This document shows, in pieces, positions 23,124-33,685 of a stretch of DNA of 64,000 nucleotides. Source of the DNA: Benincasa hispida (Eukaryota > Streptophyta > Magnoliopsida > Cucurbitales > Cucurbitaceae); contig NC_052349.1 in assembly GCF_009727055.1 (NCBI RefSeq), forward strand, positions 34,028,753-34,092,752, read 5' to 3'. The notes beneath the pieces were generated by a model. It was not told the origin of the DNA, made no database searches, and saw only the letters and a list, made by a program, of their open reading frames with translations. The position numbers were made by a program, and so were the translations under genes. The number at the start of each line of letters is the position of its first letter. The first letter of the stretch is position 1.

Positions 23124-23243
23124 CTTCACGTTTAGTTTGTGGCTTTTACAATGTATTTTTTTAATTTCATGTATTCAATTTTGGAAATCAATTTTCGAAT
23201 TTCTTAATATAATTAGATTTACTACCATATACATTGTACATAA

Positions 23244-25507
23244 TTCCATTTACAGGGGACCTTTGAGCGAAAGCAGATCGTCCAAATCCCATTGTAATTG
23301 AAAGCATACAATTACAGTCATACAGAACAAAATATGCATCAAACTTAAATTACAACATGCTTTGAAATAAAAAACAAAGGATCAATAGATTATACCTTTG
23401 TTCTTCAAGTAAATCCCTCAATAGTACTCGCTCACGAACGAAGTGAACAAGTCACGAACTCCCTTGAACAAGCAGCAAACAGCAACTCAATCCTCGAACC
23501 AAACAGGACACTACCACTTAGTGACCTTGGTATTCTTAGTGTGAGAATCCAGGAGTGGTGAGCTCTAGCTAATTTTGGTTAGAGGGAAGGTATGGTGTGG
23601 AGGAGGAAGACGATCGTGTAGTGGACAACACCATCGGGTAGACTACCTAGTCTATCGCATAGACTTCCTACTCGATCGTTTAGTCTCTCAAGTGATCGTA
23701 TAGTAACTCGATTCCTAATACCGTGTCTCTCCTTCACTTGTCTTTGGAATAATTAAAACAATTTAATTTATCTCAGTTTGCCATAAAACTAAATAACTAC
23801 CCACTAATGGTAGTTATGAACAAAAATGAGTTAATTATCAAATAATTAATAAATATAGATAAATATGATAACTAACTTATCATATTATATTTATAACTTA
23901 TAGTTTTAATATGGGTTGTTTTCAAATATAGAAAAATTAATCAAAAGATTTACAAAATATAGTAAAATTTTAGAACTATCAATGATAGACGCTGATAGAC
24001 ATTGATTGACTTCTATAAGTATCTATCAATGACATTGATAGACACTGATATAGACATTGATAGAAGTCAATCAGTGTCCATCAGCTTCTATCATTGATAG
24101 TTCTAAAATTTTGCTCTATCTTACAAATATTTTCAATAATTTTACCATTTGAAATAATTTCCCTTTTAATATTACATTATATACAATATATAAACAATAG
24201 GTCTTTTTCTCTATTTTATGGTATTTAATATAAATCATATTTATATTAAATTTAATAACTATGAATCTCATTCATAGAAAATATATTTAAATTATATTCA
24301 AATATTTGTTCCTCCATTCAAACAATAATGTATCAAATACATTATATCAATTATATCATATATAATTTAATTAATTTAATTATATCATATATAATCAAAT
24401 TTCCTTTTATTAATTTGAACATTTGAAATTAACCCAAAACAACTTAAATCCATTGAGCTACCAAGGGGACCTTATGGACCTGTAGCTTGAAGCTCTAAAG
24501 GTACGTGAATAATTGATTAAACTCTTTAATCACATTATCCACCATCCGTTAACTATCAGACACGACTGATAGCTGCACTCTTCGCACTACAGATATATTT
24601 CTATGTCCATTGGATATAACCAATCAACAGTACGATGACCCTTCGCAAATCGCTCGTAAGTATAGTTGGGCTAATTTATCGTTTTGCCTCTGTAGTTACA
24701 TCTAACTTCTTAAGTACCATTGATCCCTCTAATGAACATAGATCATAATCCCACTATGACTAAACCCCTCTCGGCCCAAGAGAGGGCGTGGCGCCACATT
24801 GTTCAAGACACGGAATCAGCCCTTAAGGGAGCAATTTATTTACTTGCCCATGCTTCAGGGAAGAAGTAATTTCATCTTGTGTAGCTAAGTTCCCAGCTCC
24901 CCAATCAGACATATCCCCAAAATGGTAGGCTTGTTGAGTTGGCGATCTGGCCACTCTCACCCATACAAATCAAAGGACTTCTCTCATACACAGGAGTTCA
25001 CAACTTACTCAGGATTAAGGTCGTGTTACCTATGGTCATCCTAGTGAAATGAAAATCTCAATTATGAACGGCGTTATATACCGAGACCAAACATTTCGTG
25101 GTCCGGTCTTATACAAACTCCTTTGTATAGAATATCCCCACTCGCATGTCTAATACATGAATGATCAGGATCAGATCATTTGTAGAACTTTACTATATTT
25201 GTAACACCTACAACGGGCCATACACGTAGTGTCGCAAGAATAAGATACCTAACTTTATCCATATACTACAGACCATTTAAGTTATCACTTAAACACGATC
25301 CACTTGTATGTCTCCACATACATGTTTAAGTTACAACGATAACCATGGATCTATGTTTATTGGTTTGTGGTTAATGCAACTAAAATATCATATATTTTAT
25401 AGACAAAAGTGAATAAAATATCACATATTATTAATCACAAAATGTTTGTTCATACAAATGTTTACAAACTACAGGACCCTACATGATTTAGGGCATCAAC
25501 CCCAGCA
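23244..25507 (-). repeat. Copia B 3' LTR
   Basis: Its upper edge reads ACCCCAGCA (complement of TGCTGGGGT, normally TGTTGGGGT), next to the polypurine tract at 25508-25520. It is homologous to solo LTRs 1 and 2. It contains a 251-bp MITE at 23913-24163; without it the length is about 2.0 kb, like its relatives. Confidence 0.85.
23913..24163. mobile_element. Mutator-type MITE inside the LTR
   Basis: Flanked by a perfect 9-bp duplication TTTTAATAT (23904-23912 and 24164-24172), the size made by Mutator transposases. Ends are GGGTTGTTTTCAAAT and, inverted, GGGAAATTATTTCAAAT. The interior is a long hairpin built on ACTATCAATGATAGA and GACATTGATAGA. The two sister solo LTRs show the empty site (TATAGTTTTAATATTTCAT near 17517; TATAGTTTAATATCACAT near 10964), proving insertion after the LTR family spread. 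Confidence 0.9.
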
Positions 25508-25548
25508 ATCTCCCACTTGTCCTAAAGCTAGTGGGGTATACAAGATAA

Positions 25549-26867
25549 TCAAATTACAAGTACACAAAACAATAAACTAGGGCACAAACACCCAATACAA
25601 GATCTCTCACTTGCCCTAGTCCAGTCGTGGTCTGTTCTATAGACCCATACTCTACAGGTGACCCTAAAAAAAACTGTAGCCGTGAGGGCCTTCGTAAATA
25701 GATCAACAACGTTGTGTTCCAAAGCTATCTTTATGAAAATCACGTCTCCTCGATGCACAATCTCTCGGATGAGATGGTATTTTCGCTCAATGTGCTTGTC
25801 GTGCTTATGACTCCGAGACTCATGGAAATTCGCCACAGCACCACTATTATTACAATAAAGGGTGATGGGCCTAGACATGTCTAGAATAACTTCCAGATCA
25901 GTCAGAAATTTTCTGAGCCAAACGGCCTCCTTAGTAGCTTCTTCATAAGCCGCTATATACTCGGCCTCCATAGTGGAGTCCATAATGCACCCTTGCTTGG
26001 TGCTTCGCCTAACTACAACCCCTCCGTTAAGAGTGAACACTGATCCTAAAGTGAATTTCCTAAAATCCCTATCAGTCTGAAAATCAGAGTCCGTGTATCT
26101 CGTAAGGATGAAATCCTTATAATCTTACACAAGCATGTAGTCCCTCGTTCTCCAAAGATACTTGAGGATGTTCTTGACGGCCGTCCAATGATCATATCCT
26201 AGATTAGACTGATATCTACTGACTATCTCTACTATGTAGCAGATATTAGGTCTAATACATAACATCACATACATCAAGCTTCCTACGGCAGATGCATAGG
26301 GGACCTGTCTCATTTCCTCAACCTCTTGAGGTGTCTTAGGACACTATTCCTTAGACAAAGTAACTCCGTACCTGAAAGGCAGTAGGCCTCTCTTGGAGTT
26401 CTGCATCGAGTACTTGATCAACATCTTATCAATGTACGATGTCTGAGATAGTGCTAGCATTTTGTTATTTCGATCCTGAAAGATTTGAATCCCAAGAACA
26501 AACTGAGTCTTTCCCAAATCTTTCATTTGAAATTGAATCGCTAGCCAGTTCTTAATTGTAGTCAATAAGCCTACGTCATTCACATGAGTAGGATATCATT
26601 TACATATAACACTTGGAAAACTACTAAACTGTTAATGATTTTCTTGTAGACACAAGGCTCATTAACATTATGATCAAAGCCATAAGACTTGATCGCAGTA
26701 TGAAACCTTATGTTCCAAGATCGAGATGTCTATTTCAGTCCATAAATGGACTGATTCAGCTTGCAAACCTTTTACTCTTAACCTAGGACTATGAATCCCT
26801 CGGGCTTCACCATATAAATGGTCTCCTCAAGGTTTCCATTCAGAAAAGTAATCTTGAAATCTATTTG
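25549..26867 (-). pseudogene. Copia B reverse transcriptase (C-terminal) and RNase H
   Basis: Minus-strand segments read NQSIYGLK, then LYVNDILL, where the catalytic YVDD has become YVND. They continue with DLGKTQFVLGIQI, ASAVGSLMYVM, STMEAEYIAAYEEATKEAVW and KHIERKYHLIREIVHRGD, all in Copia order. Several stops separate the segments (for example near 26584, 26340 and 26110). The last open segment ends at 25549, 30 bp from the polypurine tract. Confidence 0.8.
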
Positions 26868-27599
26868 TCATATCTCATAGTCATAATATGAGGCAATAGA
26901 TAGAAGGATACGTATAGACTTCAGCATGGCAACAGGTGAGAAAGTCTCCTCATAGTTGACTCCCTCTACCTGGGTATAACCCTTTCCCACCAGTCTAGCC
27001 TTGAAGGTTTTCACCTTCCCATCAACACCCCATTTTCTCTTGTAGATCCATTTACAACCTATAGGTTTAACCCTATTAGGTTGATCTACAAGATCCCAAA
27101 CTGAATTGAAGTACATAGACTTCATTTCGAGATCCATGGCTTTGATCCATTCATCTCGGTCAACATCCTCCATTGCCTTCTTGTAAGACAATGGATCCTT
27201 AACTACGCCATCAGCTACCATAGCTAGGATTTCAGTTAAACCCATATCGCGAATAGGTGGGTTCACAACCCTCCCACTGCGTCGAGCTTCCCTCAACAGT
27301 TGAGGTGGATTTGACCTACTAAATGAATCTACATCAACAACTCTTATTGAATTAATTGTCTCTTCAACAACTCTTGTTGAAGATTCAGTAGTTTCTTTGG
27401 AAAGCTCATTCAACACGATTTTGCTTCTAGATCTATGCTTCCTTGTATGATCATCCTCAAGAAAAGTAGCATTTTCCGATACAAACACTTTGTTTTCCTT
27501 AGGATCATAAAAATAACCCCCTCGTGTCCCTTTGGGGTAGCCTACAAATAGGCATAACCTTGAACGTGGTTCCAATTTATTAGGATTAGCCTCAAGCAC
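26868..27599 (-). pseudogene. Copia B integrase C-terminus and RT N-terminus
   Basis: From LEANPNKLEPRSRLCLFVGY through YFYDPKENKVFVS, then a linker with RRSGRVVNPP, then EWIKAMDLEMKSMYFNSVWD and KARLVGKGYTQVEGVNYEE of the RT fingers. It ends in ASYYDYEI at a stop. This is the longest clean stretch of Copia B pol after the integrase core. Confidence 0.85.
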
Positions 27600-27824
27600 A
27601 TTTGCTAGGCAACCCTAGATACGGAAATAACGTAAACTAGCTTTACAACCATTCCACAACTCCAAAGGTGTTATGGCAACACTTTTGGAGGGAAAACGGT
27701 TCAGGATATAAGCTGCAATCTCTACTGCAAAACCCCAAAACAAATCAGGTAAGGAAGCGTAACTCATCATCGACCGAACCATGTCCAACAGGGTTAGATT
27801 TCTCCTCTCTGATACACCATTCTA

Positions 27825-28646
27825 CTAAGGTGTACCAGGTGCTGAGAGTTGGGAAACTATTCCACGTTCTATCATATAGTTCTGGAACTCATAATCCAAA
27901 AACTCTCCACCTCGATCAGATCGAAGTGTTTTAATCATTTTACTTAATGCGTTTTCAACTTCAATCTTGAACTCTTTGAACTTTTCAAAGGACTCAAACT
28001 TATGTTGCATTAAATAAACGTACTCATACCTCGAATAATCATCAGTAAAAGTGATGAAATATTCATAGCCTCCCCTGGCTCGCACATTTATCGGACCACA
28101 AAGGTCTGAATGCACTAGTTCTGGAGGCTCTTTAGCCCTATAATCTTTTCCAGTAAAAGGTCTTTTAGTCCTTTTGCCTTCAAAACATGACTCGCACACA
28201 GGTAAAGAATTTTCTTCTAACTCGCTTAAAAGTTCATTCTTCACCAACCTCTCAATTCTATTGAGATCAATGTGTCCTAAACGTAGGTGCCAAAGTTGGG
28301 CATTTTCTTTTGGAGAAATTTTAAGTTGTTTATGTTGAGTTACGACAGTTTTAAACATCTCTATGTTATGGAGGGAACTTGTTGCTAACGGCCTTAGCAC
28401 ATACAAATTATTTTCCAGTTGAGCCGAACATACATCAACACCATATTTCAAAATAAACACTTTATTAATAGAAAAATGTATTTGATATTTACATTCAAGC
28501 AACGAATTTACAGAAGTTAAGTTCCTCTTTAATTTGGGAACTACATACACATCATTCAAAATGATAAACTTATTCTGTAAAGTCAACTGGAGACCTCCCA
28601 CTGCCACAGTTGAGACGACGTGTCCGGTTCCAACTCGCATCATCAT
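27825..28646 (-). pseudogene. Copia B integrase with GAG-pre zinc finger
   Basis: The open segment includes WHLRLGHIDLNRIERL and CESCFEGK (HHCC zinc finger intact), HSDLCGPINVRARGGYEYF (first Asp) and LRSDRGGEFLDYEF (second Asp). The third catalytic residue (SERRN) lies beyond stops at about 27823. The N-terminus joins a protease remnant at 28647-28790. Confidence 0.85.
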
Positions 28647-28825
28647 CTCACCAACACTAAGCTGCCGCTAGGAACTAATTCCCTAAAATTAAGAACAAAA
28701 ATGGTTAGTGGTCCCAGAGTCAATAATCTAGACAGAATCTTCATTTTCCATTAAACAAGTTTGCAAAACTAGTAAATCGTATTTTGGCCTTCTCCTTCTC
28801 AACCAAATAATGAACAATACTATCG
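28647..28825 (-). pseudogene. Copia B protease remnant
   Basis: The minus strand reads IIDSGTTNHFCS with the DSG active site intact but interrupted by stops. Upstream, where gag should be, the sequence runs straight into LTR sequence near 28826, so gag, leader and primer site are deleted. Confidence 0.7.
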
Positions 28826-29610
28826 TGTAGACGAAATAGTCTATCGCATAGATCATAGTCCCACTATGACTAACCCCTCTCGGGCTAAGAGAAGGTGTGG
28901 TGCCACATTGTTCAAGACCCGAAATCAGCCCTTAAGGGAGAAATTTATCTACTTACCCATGCTTCGGGGAATGAGTGAATTTCATCTTGTGTAGCTAAGT
29001 TCCCAGCTCTCCAATCAGACGATTCCCCAAAATGGTTGGCTTGTTGAGTTGACGATCTGGCCACTCTCACCCATGCAAATCAAAGGACCGTCTTCATAGG
29101 CAGGAGTTCACAACTCACTCAGGATTAAAGTCATGTTACGTATGATCATCCTAGTGAAATGAAAGTTTCAATTATGAACGACATTATATAACGAGACTAA
29201 ACATTCCGTGGTTCGGTCTTATACAAACTCCTTTGTATACAATATCCCCGCTCGCATGTCTAATACACAAATGGTCAGGATCAGATCATTTGTAGAACTT
29301 TACTACATTTGTAATACCTACAAAGCGGATCATACTTGTAGTGTCATCAGGATAAGATACCCAGCCTTATCCATATACTACAGTCCATTTAGGTTATCAC
29401 TTAAACACGATCCACTTGTATGTCTCCACATGCATTTTAAGTTACAACGATAACCATGGATCTTAGTTTATTAGTTTGTGATTAATGCAACTAAAATATC
29501 ATATATTTTATAGACAGAAGTGAATAAAATATCATATATTATTAATCACAATTCATATAAGTGTTTACAAACTACAGGACCCTACGAGATTTAGGGCATT
29601 AACCCCAACA
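28826..29610 (-). repeat. Copia B 5' LTR, truncated and internally deleted
   Basis: 28870-29610 matches the outer part of the 3' LTR (24745-25507). At 28841-28855, CTATCGCATAGA fuses directly to GATCATAGTCCCACTATGAC, sites about 1.08 kb apart in the 3' LTR (23659 and 24746). The shared bases CATAGA at both sites suggest a microhomology deletion. Confidence 0.8.
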
Positions 29611-29677
29611 CATAACACAACACATGGTAATTTCTTTCTTTACAACTTAAATTGTACTACGGTGTACATGTAGCAGG

Positions 29678-30640
29678 ATGACAAGTTCTTCTAAAACTCC
29701 AAAGGACATTTGGACGAGGGAGGAAGAGTCGAAGCTGGTGGAATGTTTGGTGACTTTAGTTGAATCTGGTAGATGGAAATCAGACAAGGGGACCTTTCGC
29801 CCGGGGTACTTGGCATAATTACAGTGTCTAATGGATGATAAGATACCTGACTGTAGAATGCAAGGGACCCCACCATAGATTGTAGGGTAAAGAGTCTTAA
29901 AAGAATGTACCAAGCTATAGCAGAAATGCGATGACCAGCATGCAGCAGGTTCGGTTGGAATGAAAAATTCCAAAGCATCACTGCGAAGAAAGAGACGTTC
30001 GATGGTTGGGTGAAGGTAAAATTTCATAAACATTTTTTTCCATTCATCGTCACTCGTTATATTGACCAGCCATACTTTTCATGTAGAGCCATCCTGCAGC
30101 AAAAGGGCTCCTGAACAAGTCATTCTCATATTTTGATGACTTAGCCTACGTCTTCGGCAAGGATCAGGCAACTGGAAAAGGGGTAGAGACACCTGGTGAC
30201 ATGGCCTCAAATGTGCCAGGGCATATGCATGAAGGTGCTCCTACTAGCGATTCACAAGAACATGACCTGTCATAGAATGAGTTTGATAGAATCCCGACAG
30301 GTTTTGGTTCCAAAGGAGGCAATTCGTCAAGGGGTAGTAAGAGAAAGCATTATGGATATCAGTCTGAGTTGATTGAGGTTTTTAAGAATACAATGGACTT
30401 TTCAAATGACCAACTGGAGTCTATTGCTAAATAGCCGAAAGAGCAACGTGTAACAGAGGTTGAGCTATGTGCCAAGGTTGTGAATGAACTTAATGATATT
30501 CCAGAACTGCAAATCCGACAGAAGGTAAGGCTTATGAATATCATATTTCGCAATGTCCATAATACAAAGAGTTTTTTGTCTGTTCTAGCGGATATGAAAT
30601 TGGAGTATGGCGAGCTTCTTCTTCTAAACAACGCCTCAAC
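29678..30640 (+). pseudogene. SANT/Myb-like protein of the Harbinger element
   Basis: The ATG at 29678 begins MTSSSKTPKDIWTREEESK, then LVECLVTLVESGRWKSDKG and TFRPGYL. This is the Myb/SANT-like DNA-binding domain that accompanies plant PIF/Harbinger transposases and helps them bind and enter the nucleus. Stops follow at PGYLA-stop (about 29817) and several later points. The tail keeps SFSYFDDLAYVFGKDQATG, KRKHYGYQSELIEVF and ELNDIPELQIRQKVRLMN, so the full domain order is present but untranslatable. Confidence 0.8.
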
Positions 30641-31066
30641 TATTTTCATCACCTGCTTTTCCATGTTTAATTTGGACATATCTAAATTATGGCTTATACT
30701 TTATAATATTTTTTATATTTCACTGTGTACTATTTCATGGACATGAATGTGATTTGGTTTTCTTTTTTTGCTATTTGTGAAATTTCTCTATCTCTACATA
30801 CATTAACATGTTGGGTAATGGTTAATATCCTTTGAAGAGAATGGAATTGTATTTGTTGCATGCTCACGAAGTTTGATACGTCAAAAAAGATTAAAATTGA
30901 TGAAATGAGGGCAATACAACGTTCAACACATTTTATACAAATTGGTGGAACAAACAATTTTATTTAGGTTCGTGAAAATATGATATTTCATTTTTAAAAA
31001 AATCCTTTGATATACAAAAAAGTATAATCAATTGTGATATATATTAAGATAACATGCATTTAATTT
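30641..31066. other. Harbinger interior, AT-rich
   Basis: Follows the SANT-like pseudogene. No coding or RNA feature recognised. Confidence 0.4.
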
Positions 31067-31337
31067 CCATACTGTTATAACCGGCTATTATAATAATATG
31101 CACCCCAAACACAGATTGTTATAAACTAGACTATAATAACCTCCACAACAAACACAGACTATTATACCACAAACTATAATAACCTATACACCAAATACAG
31201 ACTATTATACCACAGACTATAATAACCTGCACTCCAAACACAAACTATTATAACTGTACTCCAAACACATACTATTATAACCCACAAACTATAATAAACA
31301 TTGACTATTATAACCCATTCAACGCCCCAAACGTCCC
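31067..31337 (+). repeat. Harbinger right subterminal repeats and terminal inverted repeat
   Basis: ACTATTATAACC, ACTATAATAACC and CACTCCAAACACA recur about every 20-45 bp, seven or more times. They end in CGCCCCAAACGTCCC (the terminal repeat, read outward) and TTA at 31338-31340. Such arrays are candidate SANT-protein or transposase binding sites. Confidence 0.7.
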
Positions 31338-31340
31338 TTA

Positions 31341-32777
31341 AGATTTTTGAAAGTGAGGAAGCAAGAGTTTGTTCATTTGGAAAGAATATTGGCAAACCGA
31401 GCAATGTTCTTCAAGGGCTAGAGCTTCACAGGAGTTCTTAACGACGAAGAGCGGAAGAACATTGTTGATTGTGTTTACCATTTACAACGCAAGGGATGAA
31501 GAGGGCAACTTAGAAGTATCAATTCTTCCCTATAATCTGCTATCTAATTCACTTCTTTCCTCCATAAACTTCAAGCAAATATATGCTCATTATCATTCTC
31601 ACATGTTTTCAACAGAGCGTACATATTCTGAACCTAGATAGTGGATGCGAGGCAAAGGAAGAGTTACCATTCAATCTGGATGCTGCTACAATTATGCAAC
31701 GGTATTCATGGTGTTCCTGTTCAATACAAATTTCGTCAACCCCTTTACTTCCTGTGTTGTCTTTCTTATTCTATATTATCCTTTTTGTAGGATAAAAATG
31801 GAACCTCACCTGGTATAGTAAGAGATGATGAAGTTAATCCATTCCATCTTTGTTTAAGAAGATGATCGAGAGAATGGTGAAGTGGCTGATTCTACCTAGT
31901 ACATGTGTCCCCGATAGCTGCATCGTAAACATATACGATGAAGGATATTGCATTCCGCCACACATTGATCAACATGACTTTCTAAGACCTTTTTGCACTG
32001 TATCATTTCTAACAGAAAGCAACATCATATTTGGCACTCCGACGGAAATTCTTAGTCCTGGAGAGTTCTCCGGTCCTGTTTCGGTTCCTTTGCCTAAAGG
32101 GTATGCACACACTATTATTATGCTTTCTTTGTTTCTACATTTCATTTGCTTGGTTATAAATCTAATGTTTGTGTTTCTGTTGATATTGCAGTTCTGTATT
32201 GATTTTAAATGGTAATGGAGCTGATCTTGCCAAGCATTGTGTACCTAGTGTCAAATCTAAAAGGTTAGCTATCTGCTATTGTTATTTTACAATCTTCAAA
32301 TCATTGCCAAAAGAAAAAGGTTCCTTGTGCATCAAATATCTATAAGTTGGTTCCTAATATTTGAATCTGTGGACCTATTACAGGATCTCGATCACATTTC
32401 GAAAAATGGAAGACAGGAAACTTCCATACAGGTTTTTGCCTGATCTTGAACTTCAAAGAATCAAGCCACTGGACTTATCTGAATGGCAAGAGGAAGAGAA
32501 GAATGTTGAACTGGAGAAAGGTGAAATTGAACAAAGTGATCATTCACCCAAGCCACTGAAATCATTATCCCAATGGCAAGAGGAGAGAAAGAAGAATGTT
32601 GAAGGGAAAAAACAGAGGGGGCATCACAATTATGATTCAGTGGACTTCTGTCAGTTGCAGAAGGAAGAGAAGAATGAAAGGAAACAGAGAGACCATCATC
32701 ATTATCGATATCATTATTCACCCAACCCATCCTCCCAACAAACCAAACGTCAGAGATTCCAAGTTGGTGTCTATTGA
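31341..32777 (+). pseudogene. ALKBH9/10-like RNA demethylase, 3' exons
   Basis: Five exons with GT-AG introns follow the Harbinger end: 31341-31515, 31616-31701, 31792-32100, 32192-32263 and 32384-32777. They read EFVHLER, GLELH, NIVDCVYHLQRKG; then RTYSEPR-stop-WMRGKGRVTIQ; then CVPDSCIVNIYDEG and PPHIDQHDFLRPFC, with the Fe(II)-binding HxD; then LILNGNGADLAKHCVP, with the distal His; then RISITFRKM, with the 2-oxoglutarate-binding Arg. A basic/acidic low-complexity tail follows. The family removes N6-methyl groups from RNA. Defects: a frameshift after GLELH, TGA in QRKG-stop-RG, TAG in SEPR-stop-W, and a one-base loss at NPF-SLFKK. The core residues survive, so decay is recent relative to divergence. 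Confidence 0.85.
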
Positions 32778-33241
32778 AGAAGAATCAGAAACTAAGCATA
32801 ATTTCAGTTCAAATTTGTAACTTCTGTATCTATGAATCACTCTCAAACAGGAACCAACACGGGGTAGTTGAAGTATGAATTAGGTAGCAACTTAGGCATT
32901 AATCATTATCTTTTCAGTTCCAGAAAATTTCTACTCTTTTTGTAAGCAGAGTCCAAACAGAAGAGGGCTTCTGAAAGTGTTATCATAATGCAATTTGTAT
33001 CCATAAGTAACAGAGTACACACATGTAGGAATGTTGATGAATTGAAGTATGAAACTGTAGTTATTTATGCATTAATTTTACAGTTTATGGAGATAGTTCC
33101 TTGACTTTCTGAAAGTAGAGTACAAGTAGAATGCTTCTGAAAGTAGGGTTTTGATCCAAATTTCCAGAGAGCCGACATTGAAAAGGTAAATAGATATCTT
33201 CAATTCAACAAGAAATGAAAAGCTAGAAAAAGGAAGCAGCT
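32778..33241. other. Intergenic between ALKBH-like and MEE9-like genes
   Basis: 3' flanks of two convergent genes. A pair of similar segments (AGTAGAGTACAAGTAGAATG near 33113 and AGCAGAGTCCAAACAGAAG near 32944, each followed by GGCTTCTGAAAG/CTTCTGAAAG) suggests a short old duplication. No other feature. Confidence 0.4.
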
Positions 33242-33685
33242 TCAAGAAGGATGAACCTTATTGGAGGAAATAGCCTTCCAGGCGGATCTCATGGAAGCGG
33301 TGGCGGAATTCATGGCTGCCTCCATGTACCTTTTAGAAGCAACCGCCGCAGCCTTCTCCATCAAACTCCCCATCTTGCGAGCCTTCTCAGACTTGTCAAG
33401 GAGTTCTTGGAGCTCAGCTTCGGCCATCCGATCGAACTCCTCCTCGAACCGTCTAAACTCATCCATGGCGTCTTCCATGACAGAATCGAGATAATCCTCA
33501 GCCTGGTGCATGGCGATCTCAGCGTCTTGAACCTCGTTCTGGTGTTGGAGCTCCATGGCGGCCCAGGATTTGTAAGCTTCGATCTCGAAGAGCTTCATGA
33601 GGTCTTCAATGGTGGAAGGGTCGAAATTCTTGTCGTGTAGAGCTTGATCGGAGAGGAAAGTGAACTGGGAGATGAGAGCTTCCAT
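33242..33685 (-). CDS. MEE9: MEE9-like small protein (maternal effect embryo arrest 9 family)
   Basis: Intronless 147-residue frame from the ATG at 33685 to TGA at 33242. An upstream extension to 33901 is open, but MEALISQFTFLSDQ is the start I recall for this family, and the upstream part is low-complexity leader. The protein is highly helical and acidic in the middle (MEDAMDEFRRFEEEFDRMAE), with a predicted coiled coil from about residue 35 to 115. A conserved C-terminus of the form SATASMRSAWKAISSNKVHP follows. No signal peptide or membrane segment. The Arabidopsis relative was named from an embryo-arrest mutant screen; its molecular role is not known to me. The frame is clean, in contrast with everything around it, and the gene is convergent with the dead ALKBH-like gene. 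Confidence 0.8.
   Translation of the reverse strand: MEALISQFTFLSDQALHDKNFDPSTIEDLMKLFEIEAYKSWAAMELQHQNEVQDAEIAMHQAEDYLDSVMEDAMDEFRRFEEEFDRMAEAELQELLDKSEKARKMGSLMEKAAAVASKRYMEAAMNSATASMRSAWKAISSNKVHPS

Larger units (their letters stand above)
23244..29610 (-). mobile_element. Copia B: minus-strand Copia retrotransposon, deleted
   Basis: A 3' LTR (23244-25507), pol reading leftward (28790-25549) and a truncated 5' LTR (28826-29610) share one orientation. CATAA precedes the left edge (23239-23243) and follows the right edge (29611-29615), a perfect 5-bp duplication. A polypurine tract (AAGTGGGAGATTG on the minus strand) adjoins the 3' LTR. Primer site, leader and gag are missing. It lies between the Harbinger transposase and SANT genes. 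Proteins resemble Copia C more than Copia A. Confidence 0.85.
4160..31337 (+). mobile_element. PIF/Harbinger transposon split by nested insertions
   Basis: Left end GGGGCATTTGG at 4160 is preceded by TTA (4157-4159). The right end, read inward, is GGGACGTTTGG, and it is followed by TTA (31338-31340). Nine of the first twelve terminal bases agree, and TTA is the usual 3-bp target duplication of this superfamily. Inside lie the two genes expected: a DDE transposase (21756-23123) and a SANT/Myb-like protein (29678-30640), both plus strand. Removing the CACTA (4190-18838) and Copia B (23244-29610) leaves about 6.1 kb. The left terminal repeat is itself cut by the CACTA. The element sits inside an exon of the ALKBH-like gene. 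Both genes are dead. Confidence 0.75.

Noticed and set aside
27668..27934. 88-codon plus-strand ORF opposite Copia B
   Set aside because: Antisense to the integrase C-terminal part; no independent support.
33251..33640. Plus-strand ORFs of 129 and 77 codons opposite the MEE9-like gene
   Set aside because: Antisense shadows of a conserved minus-strand frame.
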